Shown here: positions 32,404-38,482 of the stretch, in pieces | How positions within the stretch are numbered: the stretch's first letter is position 1 | Layout of the letters: the number at the start of each line of letters is the position of its first letter | NCBI GenBank assembly: GCA_003599015.1 | Contig: QZIK01000105.1 | Location: forward strand, 1 to 38,482 | DNA: 38,482 nt | Source: Desulfobacteraceae bacterium | Lineage (GTDB): Bacteria; Desulfobacterota; DSM-4660; Desulfatiglandales; Desulfatiglandaceae | Reading direction: 5' to 3' | Position numbers and translations under genes: made by a program | Notes under the pieces: generated by a model | Seen by the model: only the letters and a program-made list of their open reading frames with translations | What the model was told of the DNA's origin: nothing | Database searches by the model: none

Positions 32404-32420
32404 GGAAGCTGCTAGCTTCC
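32404..32420. repeat. Perfect inverted repeat between convergent genes
   Basis: GGAAGCT (32404-32410) and AGCTTCC (32414-32420) form a seven-pair stem with a three-base loop. There is no T-run on either strand. It may end rtcB transcription weakly or be a remnant of a repeat. Confidence 0.4.
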
Positions 32421-32465
32421 TATAATCAGAGACGGGAGTGTTCCTTTGGTCACCGGCTTAGTCCG

Positions 32466-33905
32466 TCAACCTTTAATTACTCCAAGCGGCTTAAGAAGGG
32501 CAACTTTTCGGGCTAGTCCGGCATCGTGGACCACCTGGACCACCTGAGAAACATCCTTGTAAGCCTCGGGCATTTCTTCTTTCAATGTGCTTCGGCCCCT
32601 CGACTGGACATAGATGCCTTTGTCTTCCAGTTCACGGTTGATGGCCCGGCCTTTTGCCAGCCTTGTGGCCTGAGAACGGCTAAGGACGCGACCTGCGCCA
32701 TGGCACGCGGAACAGAAGCTTCCCGTGACAGCCCCCTCGGCTCCGGCCAACACGTAAGAGCGGGTGCCCATGTCACCGGGAATAAGCACAGGCTGGCCGA
32801 CCCTTTTATAAATGCTGGGGAGAAGAGGATGCCCGGGAGGGAGAGCCCTTGTGGCCCCTTTTCTGTGAACGCACAGCTTCAGGGCGCGGCCCTTGATTGC
32901 ATGAGTCTCCTGCTTGGCTATGTTATGGCAGACGTCATAGAGCAGGCGCATTCCTAGGTCCCTGGGACTTACAGCCAATTCCCTGAGGAGCGTTTCCCCG
33001 GTCCAGTGCATTAATATCTGCCTGTTGGCCCAGGCGTAGTTGGCTGCACATGCCATTGCCGAAAGGTATCGTTTGCCCAGAGGCGATTTTATAGGGGCGC
33101 AGGCCAGTTGCCTGTCCGGAAGACTTATTGAATGCCTGGCTGTAAAGGAACTCATTTCCTTGAGGAAGTCGTCGCAGATCTGATGACCGAAACCTCTGGA
33201 ACCCGAATGGATAAGAATGGTGATTTGCCCTTTGAATAGACCGAAGGCTGAGGCTGTTTCAGGCTCATAGATGTGTTCGACTGCCTGTATTTCCAGGAAA
33301 TGGTTTCCTGATCCAAGGGTGCCCAATTGATCGTTTCCCCTCTTGATGGCCCTGTCGCTGAGAACGGAAGGATCCGCGCCTTCCATGGTGCCTCGGTCTT
33401 CGGTACGATCCAGGTCATCCATGGTTCCGAACCCTTTTTTGACGGCCCAGGATGCTCCTTCAACGGCAACCTTCATCTCCTCGTTCTTTGTGAGACGTAT
33501 GGCGCCCGTGGAGCCGACGCCGGTGGGGATATCTCTGAAGAGGGCTGAGACCAGGTTTTTTATCCGAGATCTGAGGTCATCCTCCTTGAGAAGAGTAATT
33601 ATTAGTCTGCAGCCGCAGTTGATGTCATAGCCTACTCCGCCTGGAGAAACTATGCCTTCATCAGGATCAAAGGCGGCGACGCCTCCTATGGGGAATCCAT
33701 ACCCCCAGTGGATGTCAGGCATTGCAAGGGAGTGGCCCACTATGCCCGACAGGGTTGCAACATTGGCCACCTGTACTAGACTTTGATCGGAGCGTACCGA
33801 TTTTATGAGTTTTTCATTGGAATATATAAGACCAGGAACCTTCATGGCCCCGGTCTTGGGAATAAGCCAGCGGCATTCATCTATCTGTTCCAGCTTTATT
33901 TCCAT
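32466..33905 (-). CDS. rtcB: RNA-splicing ligase RtcB
   Basis: A 479-residue RtcB ligase, which joins RNA 3'-phosphate or 2',3'-cyclic phosphate ends to 5'-OH ends using GTP and Mn2+. D94 and C97 in GVGYDINCGCRL match the metal-binding motif. The further His residues are seen in GSGNHFLEIQ, LIHSGSRGFGH and CHNIAKQETH. H402 in CHGAGRVLSRSQA is the residue that takes up GMP. The start ATG 33905 follows AGGAGG. Archease, its known activator, is encoded 65 bases upstream on the same strand. The pair probably repairs cleaved tRNA or other RNA. Confidence 0.96.
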   Translation of the reverse strand: MEIKLEQIDECRWLIPKTGAMKVPGLIYSNEKLIKSVRSDQSLVQVANVATLSGIVGHSLAMPDIHWGYGFPIGGVAAFDPDEGIVSPGGVGYDINCGCRLIITLLKEDDLRSRIKNLVSALFRDIPTGVGSTGAIRLTKNEEMKVAVEGASWAVKKGFGTMDDLDRTEDRGTMEGADPSVLSDRAIKRGNDQLGTLGSGNHFLEIQAVEHIYEPETASAFGLFKGQITILIHSGSRGFGHQICDDFLKEMSSFTARHSISLPDRQLACAPIKSPLGKRYLSAMACAANYAWANRQILMHWTGETLLRELAVSPRDLGMRLLYDVCHNIAKQETHAIKGRALKLCVHRKGATRALPPGHPLLPSIYKRVGQPVLIPGDMGTRSYVLAGAEGAVTGSFCSACHGAGRVLSRSQATRLAKGRAINRELEDKGIYVQSRGRSTLKEEMPEAYKDVSQVVQVVHDAGLARKVALLKPLGVIKG

Positions 33906-33970
33906 GCTAAAACCTCCTGGATACGGATTTGCAGGGATGGCATCTTTGTTTGAATGATATATCCCCTTTT

Positions 33971-34396
33971 TTAGAGGTCAAAAATGACTCTGGCCTGCCA
34001 GCCCTCAACATCGCTGGAGACAAGGCTTTGATGATAAGTTACTGCCTTGATCTCGTGGCGTATTTCGTGGATGAAGGGATCAAATGCCACCACGGTTACG
34101 GTTGCCTGGAGCATGGTGGAGGAGAGCTTATCAACCTTTACACCGGTTGCGATGAGTCTCTCCCCCTGGAAGAGATACAGTATTTCTCCGAGCCAACGGA
34201 TCAAAAGATCTGTAAGGTCAGATCCCTCAAGGGAAACATTTATTTTTCTTCCATTCCCGGAGGGAGGCTTTTCAAAAATTATATCCATCATTGCTGCAGC
34301 GGCTTTCTCATAGAGTCCTTGAAGGTCGCTGCTGCTGACGAGCATGCCCATGTCTGCGGTGTGATCCAATATTGTATATAGAGGTTTATTAGTCAT
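33971..34396 (-). CDS. Archease, activator of RtcB
   Basis: A 141-residue archease. YTILDHTADMGMLVSSSD is the N-terminal metal-binding motif, and LLIRWLGEILYLFQGERL and FDPFIHEIRHEIKAVTYH are the family core. Archease helps RtcB turn over by promoting guanylation and metal loading. ATG 34396 (or the neighbouring ATG 34399) starts the family sequence, though with no strong ribosome site; a longer frame from a TTG at 34435 is less likely. It leads into rtcB and is divergent from a small Cys-rich gene. Confidence 0.93.
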   Translation of the reverse strand: MTNKPLYTILDHTADMGMLVSSSDLQGLYEKAAAAMMDIIFEKPPSGNGRKINVSLEGSDLTDLLIRWLGEILYLFQGERLIATGVKVDKLSSTMLQATVTVVAFDPFIHEIRHEIKAVTYHQSLVSSDVEGWQARVIFDL

Positions 34397-34463
34397 CATG
34401 GTTAAGATAGTACGTGCGAGAAACGCCCTTGTCAAAAATTCGTTTTTTCCGGAGGAAAGGGAA

Positions 34464-34742
34464 ATGAACTGTACTTTTTGCGGGAAGAAAGTTGAAGTGG
34501 AGGGTGGAATAGGAAGGAGGGACCTGTGTGTTCACTGCGGAAGGGACCTCAGATGCTGCAAACAGTGCAAATTTTATGACTCCCGGGCATATAACGAGTG
34601 CCGCGAGGTTATGGCCGAGCGCATAATAGACAAGGAGCGGGCAAACGCCTGCGAATATTTCGCCCCTCGCGGGTCCACCCAGACAAACGCCCACAGGGTG
34701 GCAAACGCAAGGACGGCCCTGGAGGCCCTTTTCAAAAAATAA
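34464..34742 (+). CDS. Small Cys-rich zinc-binding protein of unknown function
   Basis: A 92-residue protein with nine cysteines in the first half. CTFC and CVHC form a four-Cys ribbon, followed by CCKQCKFYDSRAYNEC and a later Cys in the stretch ANACEYF. ATG 34464 follows GGAGGAAAGGGAA, so this start is well supported. The C-terminal end is helical and basic (ALEALFKK). It is divergent from archease and may end at the GC hairpin at 34771-34789. It probably binds one or two metals. Function unknown. Confidence 0.78.
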   Translation: MNCTFCGKKVEVEGGIGRRDLCVHCGRDLRCCKQCKFYDSRAYNECREVMAERIIDKERANACEYFAPRGSTQTNAHRVANARTALEALFKK

Positions 34743-34767
34743 AGAAAGGGAAGCGAAGAAGGCGCTT

Positions 34768-36018
34768 TCAGGGGCGCTGAGCCCCTTTTGCGATAGAGTC
34801 CATCATCGCGTCTATATTTGCAAGGGAACCATCCAGGAAAATAGCAAAACGACAGGGTCTCTGTCCAGGAAGTTCCAGATAGCCCGCCCTGGATTGAATC
34901 CCTCTGAGGGTGCCGCTCTTATAAAGGATATCCCCCCGACGCTTGAGGATCTTTCTGTGCGGCTCAAAGCCGTTAAGAACCTCTATCATGTCTGCCGGAG
35001 TGATGTTGTTTTCCCTGGATATGCCTGAGCCCTCAACCACCCGGAGTGACTTGAGGCCCAGTTTGCCTCTTCCGAAAGAGGAAATAGCCTCTGCGGCCTT
35101 ATCAATGGTGCCGGGCGGGCCGTAAAGCCGGGCTCCGAGGCTTATGGCGAGCTGATTTGCTATGAAGTTGTTGGAATATTCCATCATTTTTTCCAGTATA
35201 TCGACCAGCGTGTATCTTGAAATGTGGACGTGAAATGGAGGCCTCTTTGGGGCAATGCCCGTTCTGATTGCTCCCCTCACTTCAATTCCGCGGGTCTTCA
35301 GAAAATGGGCCAGCAGGTGCCCGAAATAGAGAGCTGCCTCCCCTGAATCGTTCATGAAGCTGTGACGTCCTTCAGGTAGATCGGAGCGTTTTATCCGTGC
35401 AAGGGCAAAATCAACAAGAGGGGTCTGTGGTTCAGAAGATACCGGATTCCCCTTTTTTCCGCGCCTGAAGAAAACCGTGTTGAAATTGGCGCACAAAGCC
35501 CCCACAGGCGCGTCATAGGGATTTAATGAGCGTTCCCGTCCGGGTATTTCAATCCCTTTTGAAAAGTGGCTCTCGTCGAGGACAAGGTCTTCTATTGTTC
35601 CAATCTTTTTTGCAATGACAGCTGAAATCTCATCGATTACCTCTGATATGAGCAGGGGATCGCCCCATCCCTTTACAAAGAGATTGTCTGATTCGTCCAG
35701 ATAGATGCTTGTCTCAAACCTGAAGGAGTCACCCATGTGGTGAAGGGCTGCAAGGGCAGTAAGTATTTTGATGGTGGAAGCAGGAATGCATTTTTTGCCA
35801 GGATTGAGAGCAAGGATATCATTCCCTTGTCCGCTGACCACAACTGCAGCGTCCTGACTTCTGATACCGGGCAATTTCAGGTTTGGTCCGTTCGATGGGT
35901 AACCTGCCTCACACATGAAAAGAACCGTCAGGCATACCATTAATCCGGTAAGCGACGTTATGGATCGCTGCGACAGTTTCCCGGCTTGTTGACATTTCAA
36001 GATCCCTCTGCTAGGCAT
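34768..36018 (-). CDS. dacB: D-alanyl-D-alanine carboxypeptidase/endopeptidase, PBP4 type (peptidase S13)
   Basis: A 416-residue periplasmic peptidoglycan hydrolase of the S13 family. A signal anchor lies at about 20-37. The active-site motif SxxK is S81-T-I-K84 in PASTIKILTALAAL, SxN is the SNN in YSNNFIANQL, and KTG is the KSG in LYKSGTLRGI. VVEGSGISRENNITP is another family mark. E. coli DacB is longer (477), so some of the inserted domains are reduced here. ATG 36018 has AAAAGGA upstream. It cuts D-Ala-D-Ala ends or cross-links of the cell wall. The gene is divergent from the MoxR gene. Confidence 0.94.
   Translation of the reverse strand: MPSRGILKCQQAGKLSQRSITSLTGLMVCLTVLFMCEAGYPSNGPNLKLPGIRSQDAAVVVSGQGNDILALNPGKKCIPASTIKILTALAALHHMGDSFRFETSIYLDESDNLFVKGWGDPLLISEVIDEISAVIAKKIGTIEDLVLDESHFSKGIEIPGRERSLNPYDAPVGALCANFNTVFFRRGKKGNPVSSEPQTPLVDFALARIKRSDLPEGRHSFMNDSGEAALYFGHLLAHFLKTRGIEVRGAIRTGIAPKRPPFHVHISRYTLVDILEKMMEYSNNFIANQLAISLGARLYGPPGTIDKAAEAISSFGRGKLGLKSLRVVEGSGISRENNITPADMIEVLNGFEPHRKILKRRGDILYKSGTLRGIQSRAGYLELPGQRPCRFAIFLDGSLANIDAMMDSIAKGAQRP
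34771..34789 (+). terminator. Terminator of the Cys-rich gene inside the dacB end
   Basis: GGGGC (34771-34775) pairs with GCCCC (34781-34785) around GCTGA, followed by TTTT. It overlaps the last codons of the convergent dacB gene. Short stem but GC-only. Confidence 0.45.
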
Positions 36019-36140
36019 AGTGTCCTTTTGCCTTCCATGATTTTTCTGTTGCCTACGCGCTTTTCATAGCACAGAGCAGCATGGGATTTCAACGACAGGG
36101 GTGCATGGGAGCTGGGTGATTTTTCTGGAGGGATCTTTTT

Positions 36141-37037
36141 ATGAGCAATGATTTTGGTTCTGTTGATGAAGTGATAGAGCAGCTTTCAGCAGAAAGTTAT
36201 GTGGCTGACAGGGCTCTGGCTACGGTGCTTTTTCTTTCCCATCGTCTAGAAAAACCTATATTCCTCGAGGGGGAGCCAGGAGTAGGAAAAACAGAGGTGG
36301 CGCTGGTCATGGCGCGGATATTCAACACCGAACTGATAAGGCTTCAGTGCTACGAGGGTCTCGATTCTTCAAGCGCCCTTTATGAATGGAATTATCCCAA
36401 ACAAATGCTCCACATCAGACTCCTTGAACAAAAAGATATCCGGGTTGCAGATATGGAGCAGGCTATATATGAGCCCAGGTTTCTTATAAAAAGACCTTTG
36501 CTGGAAGCCGTCATGAGATCCAGGGAGATTGCTCCGGTCCTTCTGATAGACGAGATAGACCGGTCGGATGAAGAGTTTGAGGCCTTTTTGCTTGAGGTTC
36601 TTTCAGACTTTCAGATCACTATCCCTGAGATAGGAACCATCAAGGCCATTAAAAGGCCGATAGTTGTGGTAACCTCAAACCGAACAAGGGATGTTCACGA
36701 TGCCCTCAAGAGGCGATGCCTTTACCATTGGATTGACTATCCGGATTTTGAAAAAGAGTACAAAATAGTCCTTGCCCGCATTCCAGACATAGAGGCGGAT
36801 TTTGCATCACAGATAACACGTTTTATGCAAAGGCTTCGAAAGGTTGATTTCCTGAAAAGACCCGGCATTTCTGAAACCCTTGACTGGGCAAAGGCCCTCA
36901 TTGCAATGGAGAGAAAACGGCTGGACGAAGAAGTAGTGGCCGAAACCCTCGGCTGTCTGCTCAAGTACCAGGAAGATATAGCAACATTCAAGAGGGATGT
37001 TTGGAGCGACAGTGGACAGAGGGCCTCATATCTCTAA
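36141..37037 (+). CDS. MoxR-family AAA+ ATPase
   Basis: A 298-residue MoxR-type AAA+ protein. Walker A is LEGEPGVGKT (about 42-51), Walker B is VLLIDEIDRSDEEF, and sensor 1 lies in PIVVVTSNRTRDVHDALKRR, which also has the arginine finger region. GGAGGG precedes ATG 36141. MoxR proteins act as chaperones with VWA-domain partners to load metals or assemble enzymes, and such a partner follows at once, overlapping by 41 bases or, with a GTG start, 26. CoxD of the carbon monoxide dehydrogenase system is a close type, but no target enzyme is in view. Confidence 0.95.
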   Translation: MSNDFGSVDEVIEQLSAESYVADRALATVLFLSHRLEKPIFLEGEPGVGKTEVALVMARIFNTELIRLQCYEGLDSSSALYEWNYPKQMLHIRLLEQKDIRVADMEQAIYEPRFLIKRPLLEAVMRSREIAPVLLIDEIDRSDEEFEAFLLEVLSDFQITIPEIGTIKAIKRPIVVVTSNRTRDVHDALKRRCLYHWIDYPDFEKEYKIVLARIPDIEADFASQITRFMQRLRKVDFLKRPGISETLDWAKALIAMERKRLDEEVVAETLGCLLKYQEDIATFKRDVWSDSGQRASYL

Positions 37038-38202
37038 TGCCTCTTCCTACAGAAAAGGGATCGCAGAAAGGGTAGTAAGGTTCGCCCTTTTCCTGAAAGA
37101 TCGAGGTTTCAAGGTGTACCAAAACTCCATTATTGACGCCTTGCGAAGCCTCCTTCAGTTAGATATGGGCAGCAGGGATGAGTTTATGTGGGCACTCAGG
37201 GCAAACTTTGTTTCCAGGGACGAGGAGTGGAATCAGTTTGGGGAACTTTTCCGCCTTTACTGGGGAGAAAAGGAGGACTCACAGGTAACCGGCGACGGCA
37301 TAAGCCCTGGGCCTCAGCCTTCAAACACTGAAGAGACCGTAGATGACGGAGAGACTGAGGGACTGATTGAGAATACAGGAGAGGGGGACAATGATCCTGT
37401 CACGGAAACCCGGTGGCTTGAAGGAGTTGCCTACAGTGCCCTTGAGGCATTGGAGAAGAAAAATTTTAATGCGCTAAGCAATAATGAGCTTCAGACGGCC
37501 CAGCTTGCCCTTCGAGGATTCATGCAGCCGTTCAAGCTCAACAGAACAAGGCGGAGCAAGCGTTCACAGAAAAGGGGAAAGCTTGATTTTCCAAGGATTA
37601 TGCGTGAAAGCCTAAAAAGGGACGGAAACCCTTCAAGGCTTTATTTTAAGGAAAAGAAGCGGCGTTTGAAGCGGCTTGTTATTCTGGCAGACGTAAGCGG
37701 TTCCATGGACAGATATGCACGTTTTGTAATGCCGTTCCTGCTGGGTCTCAGGAGCATAGGAGCAAGGGCCGAAGTCTTTGTGTTTTCAACATCACTTACG
37801 GTCATAACCCGTTTCGTAAGACACCTCAGCCTTGAAAAGGCCCTTGAGCGTATCTCCAGGGAGGTTCCTGACTGGTCAGGGGGGACCAGAATAGGTTTTT
37901 GTCTCAGGCAGTTCAATCAGGGGCAGGGGAAAAGGCTCATGTCGCGTAGGAGCGTTGTGGTTATTCTCAGCGACGGATGGGATCTGGGGGGGAGGGAGAT
38001 TCTTGTCCGTGAGATGGCGGCTTTAAGGAAAAAGGTCTTTTGCGTCCTGTGGCTTAATCCCATTGAGTCGGACCCTGATCTCAGGTCTGTTTGCCGGGGG
38101 ATGCAGGCGGCCCTTCCCTATATAGATCATGTGCTTCCTGCAGACAACCTGCAGAGCCTCAGGAGGGTGGGGCACCTTCTTTCAAGACTTATGGTTCATT
38201 GA
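36997..38202 (+). CDS. VWA-domain protein, CoxE-like, partner of MoxR
   Basis: A 401-residue protein whose C-terminal half is a von Willebrand A domain with an intact MIDAS: DVSGSM (D232), the Thr in SGGTRIG, and the Asp in LSDGWDLGG. The N-terminal half is helical with an acidic linker (about 95-135). ATG 36997 overlaps the MoxR gene; GTG 37012, preceded by GGAG, may be the true start. CoxE-like proteins act with a MoxR ATPase on metalloenzyme maturation. The stop overlaps by seven bases the end of the convergent LolA-like gene. Confidence 0.9.
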   Translation: MFGATVDRGPHISNASSYRKGIAERVVRFALFLKDRGFKVYQNSIIDALRSLLQLDMGSRDEFMWALRANFVSRDEEWNQFGELFRLYWGEKEDSQVTGDGISPGPQPSNTEETVDDGETEGLIENTGEGDNDPVTETRWLEGVAYSALEALEKKNFNALSNNELQTAQLALRGFMQPFKLNRTRRSKRSQKRGKLDFPRIMRESLKRDGNPSRLYFKEKKRRLKRLVILADVSGSMDRYARFVMPFLLGLRSIGARAEVFVFSTSLTVITRFVRHLSLEKALERISREVPDWSGGTRIGFCLRQFNQGQGKRLMSRRSVVVILSDGWDLGGREILVREMAALRKKVFCVLWLNPIESDPDLRSVCRGMQAALPYIDHVLPADNLQSLRRVGHLLSRLMVH

Positions 38203-38482
38203 TTGCCTTCCTGCGTTACCTTTGCGCCAGAAGGGATCTGGAATGTAAAGAAATCCACTGGAAAATCGTCTTTTACCTTGATCTCCCCAAGCTCGAAGCG
38301 GGTGATCCCCCCGATTTTATTGTATATGTTTACCGCCATGATTCGAAAATCTTTGGCAATGGTTAAAACAATGCGATCAACATCTTCCCACTGAGGCTCC
38401 GGCCTCAGTTCCAGTGCCCTGGCCTGCGCACCGCACAGTTTCCCGATTTTATCAATGGAATCCATGATCTCCTCGATGCTGT
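38196..38482 (-). CDS. LolA-like outer-membrane lipoprotein carrier, 5' end outside the window
   Basis: The last 94 or so residues of a protein that runs off the right edge; codons stay open to 38482. The end resembles the LolA C-terminus, with IVLTIAKDFRIMAVNIYNKI, then GGITRFELGEIKV and DFFTFQIPSGAKVTQ, that is, strand repeats followed by the family's FxxxxPxGAxV pattern. LolA carries lipoproteins across the periplasm. The start and signal peptide cannot be seen. Confidence 0.65.
   Translation of the reverse strand, partial: SIEEIMDSIDKIGKLCGAQARALELRPEPQWEDVDRIVLTIAKDFRIMAVNIYNKIGGITRFELGEIKVKDDFPVDFFTFQIPSGAKVTQEGNQ

Noticed and set aside
1-38482. CRISPR arrays, insertion sequences, prophage genes or attachment sites
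   Set aside because: No regular short repeats, transposase-like frames, integrases or duplicated ends were seen. A tRNA-Phe gene is present but is not followed by an integrase or a repeat of its 3' end.

Overview
The window looks like chromosomal DNA of an anaerobic Gram-negative bacterium, most likely a deltaproteobacterium in the broad sense (Desulfobacterota; a sulfate-reducing or syntrophic lineage). This is inference from gene content: a 4-hydroxybutyryl-CoA dehydratase-type radical dehydratase, TAXI and DctPQM TRAP transporters beside acyl-CoA ligases, a Rex NADH sensor, DUF1566 and DUF4214 surface domains, a CoxD/CoxE-like AAA-VWA pair, LolA, and a candidate selenoprotein. No rRNA, insertion sequence, prophage or CRISPR array was seen; there is one tRNA gene.

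Layout. (1) 1-4150, plus strand: catabolic genes for an SDR dehydrogenase (cut by the window edge), an acyl-CoA ligase, a radical dehydratase with the full 4Fe-4S ligand set, and an AhpD/CMD-like protein. (2) 4182-9916, minus strand: a signalling block read as hybrid histidine kinase, then NMT1/THI5-type lipoprotein, then Cache-HAMP-PAS histidine kinase, then single-domain response regulator. (3) 10296-12725: a secreted protein with two DUF1566 domains, a beta-rich middle and a DUF4214-like end. (4) 12896-24053, plus strand: a second catabolic and uptake cluster with a FadR-type GntR regulator, a PaaK-like ligase, a TAXI receptor and fused TRAP permease, a crotonase, a MatB-like ligase, a DctP-DctQ-DctM TRAP system and a second CMD protein. 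It ends at a terminator that works in both directions, shared with a minus-strand tRNA-Phe(GAA). (5) 24303-26586, minus strand: rex, a DUF1573 gene with an in-frame UGA, rnhA and a zinc-ribbon gene, probably one transcript. (6) 26855-30609, plus strand: a PAS-PAS-GAF histidine kinase, hpt, and a zinc-ribbon/DUF3426 protein. (7) 30623-38482: a GlmU-like nucleotidyltransferase, a degenerate B12-domain protein with an unknown partner, archease-rtcB, a small Cys-rich protein, a PBP4-type D,D-peptidase, a MoxR-VWA pair and the 3' part of a LolA-like gene.

How the genes work together. Regions 1 and 4 look like related modules for taking up organic acids through TRAP transporters, activating them as CoA thioesters and oxidising them; the substrates cannot be read from sequence. 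Region 2 looks like a chemosensory relay, with a binding protein feeding a kinase instead of an ABC permease. Region 5 couples redox control (Rex) to a periplasmic protein.

The most striking observation is in that DUF1573 gene. An in-frame TGA falls exactly where the family has the first Cys of its CGC motif, the frame stays open and family-like on both sides, and GC-rich hairpins follow at roughly the spacing of a bacterial SECIS. I read this as a candidate selenoprotein with a U-G-C motif, although a point nonsense mutation or sequencing error cannot be excluded here.
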